Positions 28,721 through 36,914 of a DNA stretch of 64,000 nucleotides are shown in pieces; the stretch's first letter is position 1; the number at the start of each line of letters is the position of its first letter. The stretch lies in assembly GCF_036174265.1 (NCBI RefSeq), contig NZ_CP108055.1, positions 4,588,001-4,652,000 on the forward strand. Reading direction: 5' to 3'. The DNA is from Streptomyces sp. NBC_00285 (GTDB taxonomy: Bacteria > Actinomycetota > Actinomycetes > Streptomycetales > Streptomycetaceae). The notes below the pieces were generated by a model. That model saw only the letters and a list, made by a program, of their open reading frames with translations. It ran no database searches and was not told where the DNA came from. The position numbers and the translations under genes are program-made.

Positions 28721-31141
28721 TCACAGCAGCCCGTCCCACATCTGTTCGAGAAGCACCGACCACCAGCTCTCCGGCGAACCCAGCGCCGCCGGGTCGAGCG
28801 AGGCCAGCTGGGCCTGGAAGTCGACGGTCCAACGGCCCGCCTGCTCCTGGTTCAGGCCGAAGCGGAGCCGCCACATCCGGCCCAGCAACGCCAGGCAGCG
28901 CTGGAACTCGGGCAGCCCCGTGTTCACGAACTGCGGCGGTACGGGCGCACCCCCCGGCCCCGCCTCCACCGGCACGGCGACGATGTTCGCCGTCCCGTAC
29001 TGCACGCAGACCGCCTTGCCGAAGTCGCTGCCCATCACGAGATACGAGCCCGCGTCCGAGGCCGGCTGCACCCCGCGCTCGGCCGCCAGCTCCGCCAGCG
29101 TCGGCACCGGCCGCCCCGGCTGGGCCTGCGCCCAGAAGAACGGCCCCATGTCCAACGGCAGCCCCGCCACCACCAACGAGTGCGCCACGACCGGCGGCAC
29201 ACCCTGCCGGGACACCGCCGCCTGCTCGAACCGGAAGATCCCCGGCCCGAACGCCCCCGCCAGTTCCTGCGCCACGCCCTCCGGCGGAACCGGCGGCGCC
29301 GCCTGCACCGGCGGCAACGGCGACCGCACGGGTGCCGGGCGGGCCGGGCCGTCCGCCACCTGATGCAACTCGCCCTGGTGCAGCAGCAGTTGACGCATGC
29401 CCTGCTGCCGGCTCGCGTGATCCGTCCCGTACGGCGCGATGCTCGCGAGCCGCGCCTGCGGCCACTGCTCCCGGATCATCCGCGCGCAGTACGCGCCCGG
29501 CAGCTCGCACGACTCCAACTCGGTGTGCAGCTCCAGCACCTGGTCCGGCGGCACGTTCATGCCCCGCAGCTCATGGAAGATCTGCCACTCCGGGTGCGGG
29601 GTGCCCGGCGCCGACCGCCGGATCAGCTGCTGCTCCGACCCGTCCTGCGCACGGTAGCGAAGGACGGCCTGGTAGCCGGGACCGACGGTGGGCTGCGACT
29701 GCGGCGGATAGCCGTAGGCCGGGGGCGGCCCGGGCACGGGCTGTCCGGGCGGAGGCGCCAGACCCGGAGCCGCTACGGCACCGGGAGGCGGCGGAGGCAT
29801 ACCGGGCCCGCCCATCGGGGGCGCGGACAGCATGGTCTCCGCGTGATGCACGGCACCCGGGCCACCCTGCGCCCCCTGCGGTGCACCCGTCACGCCGGAC
29901 GACTGCGGCCCACCGGCCCAACCCTGCGCGCCGGGAAACCCCGGCGGACCGGGCGGATGCGGGGTGGCAGCAGCGGGCCCCGGAACCGGCGGGTTCTGCG
30001 GTGTCCCCGGGCTCGCGGTCCCGTCGGCTCCCGGCGCCGACACGAACTGCGTGGGCACGTAACCACCCCCGCCGGGCGGCGGAGTCGGGCCGCTCCCCTG
30101 CCACACCCCGGGCGCTCCCGGGGCCCCGGGCGGATGCGGCGGCGTCGACCCCGCGGCCTGCTCGCCCCGCGTCGGAGGCGCCAGCCTGCTGGTGGCGACA
30201 TCGGCGATGTCCCCGGCACTCGGCGCGGGCGGCGGCCCCGGAACACCGTGCCCCCCGGGACCTCCCGGCCCACTGCCGACCGCTTGCGGATACCCGTACG
30301 ACGACCCACCCGACACAGCCGAAGAAGGCGGCACAGCACCGGTCCCCGGCCCACCCGAAGAAGGCCCACCCGCCGCACCCGGCCCCTGCGGATACCCGTA
30401 CGACGACCCACCGGCCCCCGACGGCGACGCAGACGCAGACGCAGACGGCGGCACAGCACCAGCCACCCCGGCCCCGTTGCTCCCCGCCCCGTCGCCCCGG
30501 GTCCCCGAGATCCGCGCGGTCCTGGAGTCGGAGACCTCCGAGTCCGGCGAAGCGACCTCCTCCGTACCGCTCGGCACGTTCAGCGGCGGTGAGAACACCG
30601 TCTCCGGCAACGCCACGGAGAGGTCCTCACCCCCGTTGGTGTCGGTCCCGGTCCACGGCCTCGCCCCGGCCGGCACCTCGGCACCCCCGGCCACCTCATC
30701 ACCGACAGCGGCACCGGCACCGGCAGGCGCACCGGCACCGGCCTCCGCCCCCGCAGCGCCGATCCCCAGCTTGTCCGCCGCGTCCTGCAACCACTCCGGC
30801 GGCGACAGAAGAAACGACGTCTGGTTCAGGTCGACCCGAGCAGCCGCCGCACCCCCCGGCCCCGCGTCCTCGGGCCCGTCCTCACGCCCGTACTCCTCCT
30901 CGTAGCGGCGGATCACCTCACCCACCGGCAACGAGGGCCACAACGTGGCCTCCCCGCTGTCCCGGGCGATCACCAGCCGCTGCGCACCCCCGTCCGACCG
31001 CGGCCCCTCCGCACGGTCCTCGGCCCACACCACGAACCCCAGGCCGAACTCCCGTACCCGCACCTCCCGATGCTGATACGACGGCACGTCCCCGTTGATC
31101 CACTCTTCCGCGCGCTCCTGCGCCTGCGCGAACGTCACCAT
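28721..31141 (-). CDS. Multidomain protein: Imm35-like N-terminus, disordered linker, deaminase-fold domain and SUKH-4 immunity domain
   Basis: 806 aa, no signal peptide or TM segment. Residues 1-90 resemble the Imm35/YrhB immunity fold (FAQAQERAEEWI..., VIARDSGEATLWPSLP). About 100-480 is a Gly/Pro/Ala-rich disordered linker with repeated GGSSYGYPQ. About 490-575 has zinc-deaminase spacing: H539-x-E541 and C545-x6-C552 within LHTELESCELPGAYC, as in nucleic-acid deaminases of polymorphic toxins. The C-terminal 220 residues are SUKH-4-like (SYLVMGSDFGKAVCVQYGT; final WWSVLLEQMWDGL). SUKH domains neutralise nuclease/deaminase toxins, so toxin-like and immunity-like domains are fused here. It lies 8 bp downstream of the WHH-SUKH gene. 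The activity is inference. Confidence 0.78.
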   Translation of the reverse strand: MVTFAQAQERAEEWINGDVPSYQHREVRVREFGLGFVVWAEDRAEGPRSDGGAQRLVIARDSGEATLWPSLPVGEVIRRYEEEYGREDGPEDAGPGGAAAARVDLNQTSFLLSPPEWLQDAADKLGIGAAGAEAGAGAPAGAGAAVGDEVAGGAEVPAGARPWTGTDTNGGEDLSVALPETVFSPPLNVPSGTEEVASPDSEVSDSRTARISGTRGDGAGSNGAGVAGAVPPSASASASPSGAGGSSYGYPQGPGAAGGPSSGGPGTGAVPPSSAVSGGSSYGYPQAVGSGPGGPGGHGVPGPPPAPSAGDIADVATSRLAPPTRGEQAAGSTPPHPPGAPGAPGVWQGSGPTPPPGGGGYVPTQFVSAPGADGTASPGTPQNPPVPGPAAATPHPPGPPGFPGAQGWAGGPQSSGVTGAPQGAQGGPGAVHHAETMLSAPPMGGPGMPPPPPGAVAAPGLAPPPGQPVPGPPPAYGYPPQSQPTVGPGYQAVLRYRAQDGSEQQLIRRSAPGTPHPEWQIFHELRGMNVPPDQVLELHTELESCELPGAYCARMIREQWPQARLASIAPYGTDHASRQQGMRQLLLHQGELHQVADGPARPAPVRSPLPPVQAAPPVPPEGVAQELAGAFGPGIFRFEQAAVSRQGVPPVVAHSLVVAGLPLDMGPFFWAQAQPGRPVPTLAELAAERGVQPASDAGSYLVMGSDFGKAVCVQYGTANIVAVPVEAGPGGAPVPPQFVNTGLPEFQRCLALLGRMWRLRFGLNQEQAGRWTVDFQAQLASLDPAALGSPESWWSVLLEQMWDGLL

Positions 31142-31149
31142 CGGTCAGT

Positions 31150-32133
31150 TCACTCCCCAGCAACCGGAACGGACCGCGCGAACCCGCCGTCCACCATCAG
31201 GTTCGCCACCGTCTCCAACTCCGGCGGATTACCGGCCAGTCGGGACAGGAACACGTCGAAGTCCACACCGCACGGCAGCAACAACCGCTGCACCCGCTCG
31301 GCCGGCGCCAGCGAAGGATCGACGTCGCGCACGTCGTCGTACGCGCAGAACCACACCGAACCGATCCCCTCGCCCTTCACCTTCACGGCCAGCAGACCAC
31401 CCTGGACGAACCCGACACACAGATAGTCCTTGGTCAGATGGTCACGCAGGCACTTGTTGGCGTACACGAGGTCGTTGACCGCCGCCTCGTCCCGCACCGT
31501 GAAGAACGGCTGGTCCACCAGGAGCCCCAACTCCGCGTCCAGCGCCGCCCCCACCGGCGCCGATCCGCCCGCCGCCTTCAGGAACGACCGGTACGCACCC
31601 GGCAGCCGGTACCCGAGATCCTCCTCGACCCCCAGCACCTGCGACTCGGTCACCGCCACCGACGACTTCGGCAGCCCGAAATGCGCCGGCCGCGTCTCCT
31701 GGAGCGGCCGCGTCCCCCGCTTCGTCTGATCGACACGTGTCGTCGAGATCCCGCCGTGATGCCGCAGCAACGCCTTCACCTCGACCGGAACCAACTCCAG
31801 CCGCCGCGACCCCACCACGTGATGCCACGTCCAGCCGTGCGGCGTCGCCACCGCGGGCACCGTGTCCCACAGGGCATGACCGGTCGCCGACAACGCCGCG
31901 TTCGCCGACACGTAGTCCGTCAGCCGCAGTTCGTCGACCCCGAAACCCTCCGGCGGCTCGGCGATCTCCGCGGCGGCACGCGCGTAGGGCGAGAAGTCGG
32001 GATAGCCGTGCTCGTCCACCCGCACCCCTCTGGGATGACGTGCGGCCCGGACCGGATCCGGGAAATGCACGACCTGCCCGGCATAGGCCGCGTTCGGCGG
32101 CGCGGCCTGCTGCCCGAGCCGACCTGTCGTCAT
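31150..32133 (-). CDS. WHH nuclease-like domain fused to SMI1/KNR4 (SUKH) immunity domain
   Basis: 327 aa, no secretion signal. The N-terminal half carries the pattern of a WHH HNH/EndoVII toxin domain: DEHGYPDFSPYA (40-51), then GWTWHHV (100-106, W103-H104-H105) and LELVPVEVKALLRHHGG (112-128). At the place where these toxins usually have IH/LH before RHTGG the sequence has VK (Lys120), so a metal or active-site His may be missing. The C-terminal half (about 160-300) is an SMI1/KNR4 fold (LGVEEDLGYRLPGAYRSFLKAAGG). It is likely co-transcribed with the SUKH-4/deaminase gene and divergent from the YwqJ-deaminase gene. The ATG at 32133 follows GCAGGGGGC. Confidence 0.8.
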   Translation of the reverse strand: MTTGRLGQQAAPPNAAYAGQVVHFPDPVRAARHPRGVRVDEHGYPDFSPYARAAAEIAEPPEGFGVDELRLTDYVSANAALSATGHALWDTVPAVATPHGWTWHHVVGSRRLELVPVEVKALLRHHGGISTTRVDQTKRGTRPLQETRPAHFGLPKSSVAVTESQVLGVEEDLGYRLPGAYRSFLKAAGGSAPVGAALDAELGLLVDQPFFTVRDEAAVNDLVYANKCLRDHLTKDYLCVGFVQGGLLAVKVKGEGIGSVWFCAYDDVRDVDPSLAPAERVQRLLLPCGVDFDVFLSRLAGNPPELETVANLMVDGGFARSVPVAGE

Positions 32134-32325
32134 GGCTGAAGCCCCCTGCGGCACTCTGGTACGGCTCGCAACAACCCTCGGCTGCCGCGCACCGTATCGA
32201 CTGTCTCGTCCGTCCCCCACGCGTCAACCGCGCGCACCGCGGCAACCACGTGGATCGCGGTGCCGACAGCCTATGCGGTACGACGACACCGGTCACCGGG
32301 CACCGGCCGGCCCCCATCCACTTCC

Positions 32326-32351
32326 GTGACCAGCCGTCACCCCGCCGTGAC
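32326..32351. promoter_or_regulatory. Phased GTGAC/GTCAC half-sites in the divergent region of the SUKH locus
   Basis: GTGAC (32326), GTCAC (32336) and GTGAC (32347) follow one another at about 10-11 bp, giving GTGAC-N5-GTCAC plus a same-face repeat 21 bp on. This is the only clear dyad in the 323-bp gap 32134-32456. A CCGGT/ACCGG pair lies nearby. A shared operator for the two divergent units is inference. Confidence 0.4.
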
Positions 32352-32456
32352 AGCCAGCCCAAACCCGGGCGTGTCGCACCGCCCCAGCTTCCGCACCAGC
32401 CACGCCGTTTGGCAGTCTGTGACATCCGGGGGGATGCACGGGAGGGGACAACGCAC

Positions 32457-33017
32457 GTGAACACGACACAGACAGGACCGCGCCAGGGACCGCACAACGG
32501 GACGACGAGCGGCACCGACGACCCGCACACCGGCGCGGGCGGCGACCCGCGCATCGGCTGGAGCAGCGCGGAGAGACCCCACGCACCCGCTCTACGGCAC
32601 CGCCGCGACGGCATACTCCCCACGGTCGCAGCCGCCCTCTCGGTCCGCGGCGCCACCCTCACCTCCACCGCCGCCCGCGGCGACCTCACGCCGCCCCTGC
32701 ACCCCCTCGTCCAGGATTTCCTCGACACCCTCGGCAGCGACCGACGCGACCGCTTCACCGGCCGCTGCGCCGAAGCCATGCTCATATCCCGGCACATCGC
32801 CGCCGCCGACGCCGCCCGCAGCAGGCGAGCCGCCCGCAAACCGATGACCAACGGCGAAGCCCGCCGCACCCTCAAGCAGGCCAAACTCACCGCCCGCCGC
32901 ATCCGCGAGGACGGCGACCCCCTACACGGCAGCTTCGCCCCACCCTGCCGCGCCTGCACCGCCCTCAGCGCCCACTTCGGCGTCCACATCGTCGACCCGA
33001 CGGCAACCGGCGGCTGA
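32457..33017 (+). CDS. YwqJ-type putative nucleic-acid deaminase
   Basis: 186 aa. The C-terminal 120 residues show the cytidine-deaminase-fold motifs: CAE (Cys104-Ala-Glu106) followed by PPCRAC (162-167; Cys164, Cys167), the YwqJ-deaminase signature of polymorphic toxins. The first 50 residues are Gly/Thr/His-rich and disordered; no signal peptide, WXG100, LXG or RHS delivery domain is present. GTG at 32457 with GGGAGGGGA upstream. The SUKH-3 gene begins 91 bp downstream on the same strand and is the expected immunity partner. The substrate (DNA, RNA or nucleotide) is unknown. Confidence 0.82.
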   Translation: MNTTQTGPRQGPHNGTTSGTDDPHTGAGGDPRIGWSSAERPHAPALRHRRDGILPTVAAALSVRGATLTSTAARGDLTPPLHPLVQDFLDTLGSDRRDRFTGRCAEAMLISRHIAAADAARSRRAARKPMTNGEARRTLKQAKLTARRIREDGDPLHGSFAPPCRACTALSAHFGVHIVDPTATGG

Positions 33018-33108
33018 TACCCCCACCCCCCACACACCGGCACCACCCGCACGACGGCGCCCCGAGCACCACCGCGCCCACCATGACCTCGACGAACGCG
33101 AAGGGCAG

Positions 33109-33603
33109 ATGCACCCCGAACGCACCAACAGCACCCGCTTCCCCGTCCCCGTGGACGCCGCCCTGCGCACCGCCGGCTGGCAACCCGGACGCTGGGACAT
33201 AAAGCAGGCCGAGATCTGGGCCGACACCCTGCGAGAACACACGTCAACCGCCGGACACCGGCACGCCGTGTTCCCCGCCGCAGTCGAAGCCTGGGCCGAG
33301 TTCGGCGGACTGCACCTGACCCCCACCGGCCCCGGCCGGCAGGTCGCCCCCGCCCACCTCCACCTCGACCCCCTGCACGGCCTCCACATGGCCCGCACCC
33401 TCGGGGACCTCGGCCGCGCCCTCGACACCGAGGTCTGCCCCATCGGCGCAGAGACCGACACCCAGGCCCTCATCGCCATCGACACCGAAGGCCGCGTCTA
33501 CGTCCTCGACCACACCGGCGACTGGTACCTCGGCCCCGACATCGACCAGGCCCTCACCGGCCTCGTCTCCGGCATCGAACCCGCCCGCCTCACCGCGGGC
33601 TGA
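33109..33603 (+). CDS. SUKH-3 family immunity protein
   Basis: 164 aa. The pattern VDAALRTAGWQPGRWDIKQAEIWAD, FPAAVEAWAEFGGLHL, GTEVCPIG-like DTEVCPIGAE and IDTEGRVYVLDHTGDWYLG is the SUKH-3 family, known as immunity partners of deaminase and nuclease toxins. AAGGG precedes the ATG at 33109. It probably forms one transcript with the YwqJ-type deaminase gene and would bind and block it. Convergent with the histidine kinase gene, 9 bp between stops. Confidence 0.85.
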   Translation: MHPERTNSTRFPVPVDAALRTAGWQPGRWDIKQAEIWADTLREHTSTAGHRHAVFPAAVEAWAEFGGLHLTPTGPGRQVAPAHLHLDPLHGLHMARTLGDLGRALDTEVCPIGAETDTQALIAIDTEGRVYVLDHTGDWYLGPDIDQALTGLVSGIEPARLTAG

Positions 33604-33612
33604 ACCGGGGCC

Positions 33613-34920
33613 CTACACCGCCGGAATCACCGCCGACACCCTGAAACCGCCCGCATCCGTCGGCCCGGACACGAACACCCCGCCCAGCGCGGAGACCCGC
33701 TCCTTCATCCCCACCAGGCCGTTGCCCCCCGACGGCAACCGCGCCGACGCCGGCGACGGCACATCCGGCGGCGGCTCGTTCTCCACCTGCATCGCGATCT
33801 CCGACACCCGGTGCGCCAGCCGCACATGCGTCTTCGCCCCCGCCGCATGCTTGTGGGCGTTCGTCAACGCCTCCTGCACCACCCGGAACGCCGTCTGCTC
33901 GACCTGCGCGGCATACGACCGCACATCACCCTCGACCGAAAGATCCACGGCCATCCCCGCCGCCGCCGACTGCCCGATCAACACATCCAGATCATCCAGA
34001 CAGGGCCCCTCGGCCTCCTCCACCACCCGAGACGCCGCCGCGGCCGCCGCCACTCCCACCGCAACCAACGGCACCGCCGCCCGCTCCTGCCGCCCGAACC
34101 CGTCCCCACTGCGCAGCACCCCGAGCATCTCCCGCAACTCGGTGAGCGCCTGCCGCCCCATGTCCCCCACCAGTGCGGCGTTCTTCACGGCCTTCTCCGG
34201 ATCCTTACGGGCCACCGCCTGAAGCGCGGCCGCATGCACCACCATCAGGCTCACCCGGTGCGCGACGACGTCGTGCATCTCGCGCGCGATACGGGTCCGC
34301 TCCTCGTTCCGCGCCCACTCCGCGCGCTCCTCCGCCCGCTCCGCCAGCAGTTGAAGCTCCCGCTCGAGACTGTCGGCCCGCTCCCGCAGACTCTCCATGA
34401 GCCGGCGCCGGGCCCCCACGTACAAACCGAGGAGCAACGGCGGCGCGGTCATGCCGATCGCGGTCGTGATCGACACGAACGGTACGAACCAGTCCCCCAG
34501 GTCCAGATTTCCCCGGCCCGGATCCTGCTGCACCCGCACGAACATCACGATCAGCATCCCGACCAGCGACATCCCCGCCAGCGAGCCGATGATCCGGCGC
34601 GGCAGCTCGGACGCGGACAGCGTGTACAGGCCCACGATGCCCATCAGGTAGCCCATCTGGGCGGGCGTGATCGCGATCGAAACGAGAACGACAGCGATCG
34701 GCCACTTCCGCCGCACGACCAGAACTGACCCGGCCAGCACACCGAACACGATCCCCGCGGCCATCGGGATCCCCGCGTCCTCCGCGAACCGGATCCCCTC
34801 GAACCCACACTCCACCGCGGACGCCGCCGCCAGCCCCACGTCCAACGCCGCACTGCGCCACCATGCCCACCACCACGGCCCCGTCCGGGCCGTCGCGCTG
34901 TCTTCCCCCGTCGTGGTCAT
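33613..34920 (-). CDS. Orphan sensor histidine kinase (HisKA_3/NarL-type)
   Basis: 435 aa. Five to six N-terminal TM helices (about 20-170) without a sizeable extracellular loop, a coiled-coil linker (ERADSLERELQLLAERAEERAEWARNEE), then the HisKA_3 phosphoacceptor (His216 in REMHDVVAHRVS), N-box EALTNAHKHA and G-box GGNGLVGMKERV. No response regulator gene is adjacent, so its partner is elsewhere; two LuxR-type regulators lie further right in this window but are unlinked. ATG at 34920. Confidence 0.9.
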   Translation of the reverse strand: MTTTGEDSATARTGPWWWAWWRSAALDVGLAAASAVECGFEGIRFAEDAGIPMAAGIVFGVLAGSVLVVRRKWPIAVVLVSIAITPAQMGYLMGIVGLYTLSASELPRRIIGSLAGMSLVGMLIVMFVRVQQDPGRGNLDLGDWFVPFVSITTAIGMTAPPLLLGLYVGARRRLMESLRERADSLERELQLLAERAEERAEWARNEERTRIAREMHDVVAHRVSLMVVHAAALQAVARKDPEKAVKNAALVGDMGRQALTELREMLGVLRSGDGFGRQERAAVPLVAVGVAAAAAASRVVEEAEGPCLDDLDVLIGQSAAAGMAVDLSVEGDVRSYAAQVEQTAFRVVQEALTNAHKHAAGAKTHVRLAHRVSEIAMQVENEPPPDVPSPASARLPSGGNGLVGMKERVSALGGVFVSGPTDAGGFRVSAVIPAV

Positions 34921-35139
34921 GCCTTCAGCCTACGTTCGGCGCCCGCCGGATTTCCGGTGACTTTCGACGACTGGCCTACACCACATCGAGTGACCGATCG
35001 ACCACGAAACGACCCGGTATCACTGAGTCGCGGTGCTCGGGAGCGCCGATCTGCACCGTCGCATCGAAGGCCGGTGGTACGGCATAGTAGGAGGCGCCAC
35101 TCGACGACCTGGCTAAATGTCCGGTTCAGTCGAGATTGT

Positions 35140-35214
35140 TCCCCCGTGGTGTAATTGGCAGCACTGTGGCTTTTGGTGCCATATGTCCGGGTTCGAGTCC
35201 TGGCGGGGGAGCCA
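35140..35214 (+). tRNA. tRNA-Gln (anticodon TTG)
   Basis: Complete cloverleaf: acceptor stem TCCCCCG (35140-35146) with CGGGGGA (35204-35210), D-arm with AATTGGCAGCA, anticodon loop TTTTGGT with TTG, T-arm GGGTTCGAGTCC, discriminator G, and encoded CCA (35212-35214). It lies about 120 bp before glmU. Confidence 0.97.
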
Positions 35215-35332
35215 CACTCAGTTCGGGTCCTGATCGGTGACAGCACTGCCAGGGCCCACTCTCATGTCCCCCACGAAACGCCCCGGTATCCTGCGGAGGT
35301 CACCCACCCCCTCCACAGCCGAAGGGCATCCC

Positions 35333-36781
35333 GTGAGCGCCATTCGCCCGGCAGCCGTCGTCGTTCTCGCAGCGGGTGAGGGCACCCGTATGAAGTCGGC
35401 CACACCCAAGGTCCTGCACGAGATCTGTGGCCGCCCCCTGGTGGGCCATGTACTCGCCGCGGCCCGCGAGTTGGACCCCGAGAATCTCGTCGTCGTGGTC
35501 GGGCACGCCCGGGAGAAGGTCACCACGCATCTCGCCGGCACGGACGCCGACGTACGAACCGCCGTGCAGGCGCAGCAGAACGGCACCGGGCATGCCGTAC
35601 GGATGGCGTTGGAGGAGCTCGGTGGTCGCGTCGACGGGACCGTGGTCGTCGTGTGCGGGGACACCCCCCTGCTGACCGGTGAGACGCTCAACTCCCTGGC
35701 CGCGACGCATTCCTCGGACGGGAACGCGGTCACCGTGCTGACGGCCGAGGTGCCGGACGCGACGGGTTACGGGCGGATCGTGCGGGACGGTGTCTCGGGT
35801 GCGGTGACGGGGATCGTCGAGCACAAGGACGCGAGTGCCGACCAGCGGGCCGTCCGGGAGATCAACTCCGGGGTGTTCGCGTTCGACGGGCAGTTGCTGG
35901 CGGACGCGCTCGGCAAGGTGCGGACGGACAACTCGCAGGGCGAGGAGTACCTGACGGATGTTCTCGGCATTCTTCGCGAGGCCGGTCACCGGGTGGGTGC
36001 CTGCGTTGCCGGTGACCATCGCGAGATCGCCGGGATCAACAACCGTGTGCAGCTGTCGGAGGCGCGGCGGATCCTCAACGACCGGTTGCTGACGCGCGCG
36101 ATGCTGTCGGGTGTCACGGTGATCGATCCGGCGACGACGTGGGTGGATGTGACGGTCACGTTCGGTCAGGACGCGGTCGTGCACCCGGGTACGCAGTTGC
36201 ACGGTTCGACGCATGTCGGTGCGGGCGCGGAGGTGGGCCCCAACAGCCGGCTCAGGGACACCCAGGTGGGGGTCGGCGCCCGGGTCGACAACACGGTCGC
36301 CGACAGCGCCCACATCGGCGAGGCGGCGACTGTGGGACCGTTCGCGTATCTGCGTCCGGGTACCCGGCTGGGTGCGAAGGGCAAGATCGGGACATTTGTG
36401 GAGACGAAGAACGCGACGATCGGGGAGGGGGCGAAGATCCCGCATCTCTCCTACGTCGGGGATGCGACGATCGGTGAGTTCACGAACATCGGCGCCGCGA
36501 GCGTGTTCGTGAACTACGACGGTCAGGACAAGCACCACACGACCGTCGGGTCGCATTGCCGCACGGGTTCGGACAATATGTTTGTGGCTCCTGTCACGGT
36601 CGGGGATGGCTCGTACACCGCGGCGGGGTCGGTGATCACGAAGGATGTGCCGCCCGGTTCGCTGGCCGTGGCCCGGGGCCAGCAGCGGAATATCGAGGGT
36701 TGGGTGGCCCGGAAGCGTCCGGGGAGTGCGGCGGCGAGGGCTGCCGAGGCTGCTTCCCGGGAGGGCGTGAGTGAGGACTGA
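35333..36781 (+). CDS. glmU: Bifunctional GlcN-1-P acetyltransferase / GlcNAc-1-P uridyltransferase
   Basis: 482 aa; makes UDP-GlcNAc for peptidoglycan. The N-terminal uridyltransferase has LAAGEGTRMKSATPKVLH, QQNGTGHA and CGDTPLL. The C-terminal left-handed beta-helix of hexapeptide repeats (IGEAATVGPFAYLRPGT..., SYVGDATIGEF, HHTTVGSHCRTGSDNMFVAP) is the acetyltransferase. GTG at 35333 with GAAGGG 7 nt upstream. The Ala/Arg-rich C-terminal tail is usual for actinobacteria. It precedes prs, a common pairing. Confidence 0.97.
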   Translation: MSAIRPAAVVVLAAGEGTRMKSATPKVLHEICGRPLVGHVLAAARELDPENLVVVVGHAREKVTTHLAGTDADVRTAVQAQQNGTGHAVRMALEELGGRVDGTVVVVCGDTPLLTGETLNSLAATHSSDGNAVTVLTAEVPDATGYGRIVRDGVSGAVTGIVEHKDASADQRAVREINSGVFAFDGQLLADALGKVRTDNSQGEEYLTDVLGILREAGHRVGACVAGDHREIAGINNRVQLSEARRILNDRLLTRAMLSGVTVIDPATTWVDVTVTFGQDAVVHPGTQLHGSTHVGAGAEVGPNSRLRDTQVGVGARVDNTVADSAHIGEAATVGPFAYLRPGTRLGAKGKIGTFVETKNATIGEGAKIPHLSYVGDATIGEFTNIGAASVFVNYDGQDKHHTTVGSHCRTGSDNMFVAPVTVGDGSYTAAGSVITKDVPPGSLAVARGQQRNIEGWVARKRPGSAAARAAEAASREGVSED

Positions 36782-36914
36782 CCGGAAACAGGTGCGCCGA
36801 AGTCGTCGTACCGTGATAAGTGCACACCCGCACCCCACCAGCTGAGATGGCCCGTCGCGCCCAGCGGCGCGGTCTGTCGAGAGTCGGCTGAGACACCTCT
36901 GAGGAGACAGTGCT

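Noticed and set aside
27572..30592. A 1006-codon plus-strand frame over the coiled-coil and SUKH-4 genes
   Set aside because: Arg/Pro-rich translation without domains; it crosses the terminator at 28656-28690 and two genes with good motifs on the other strand.
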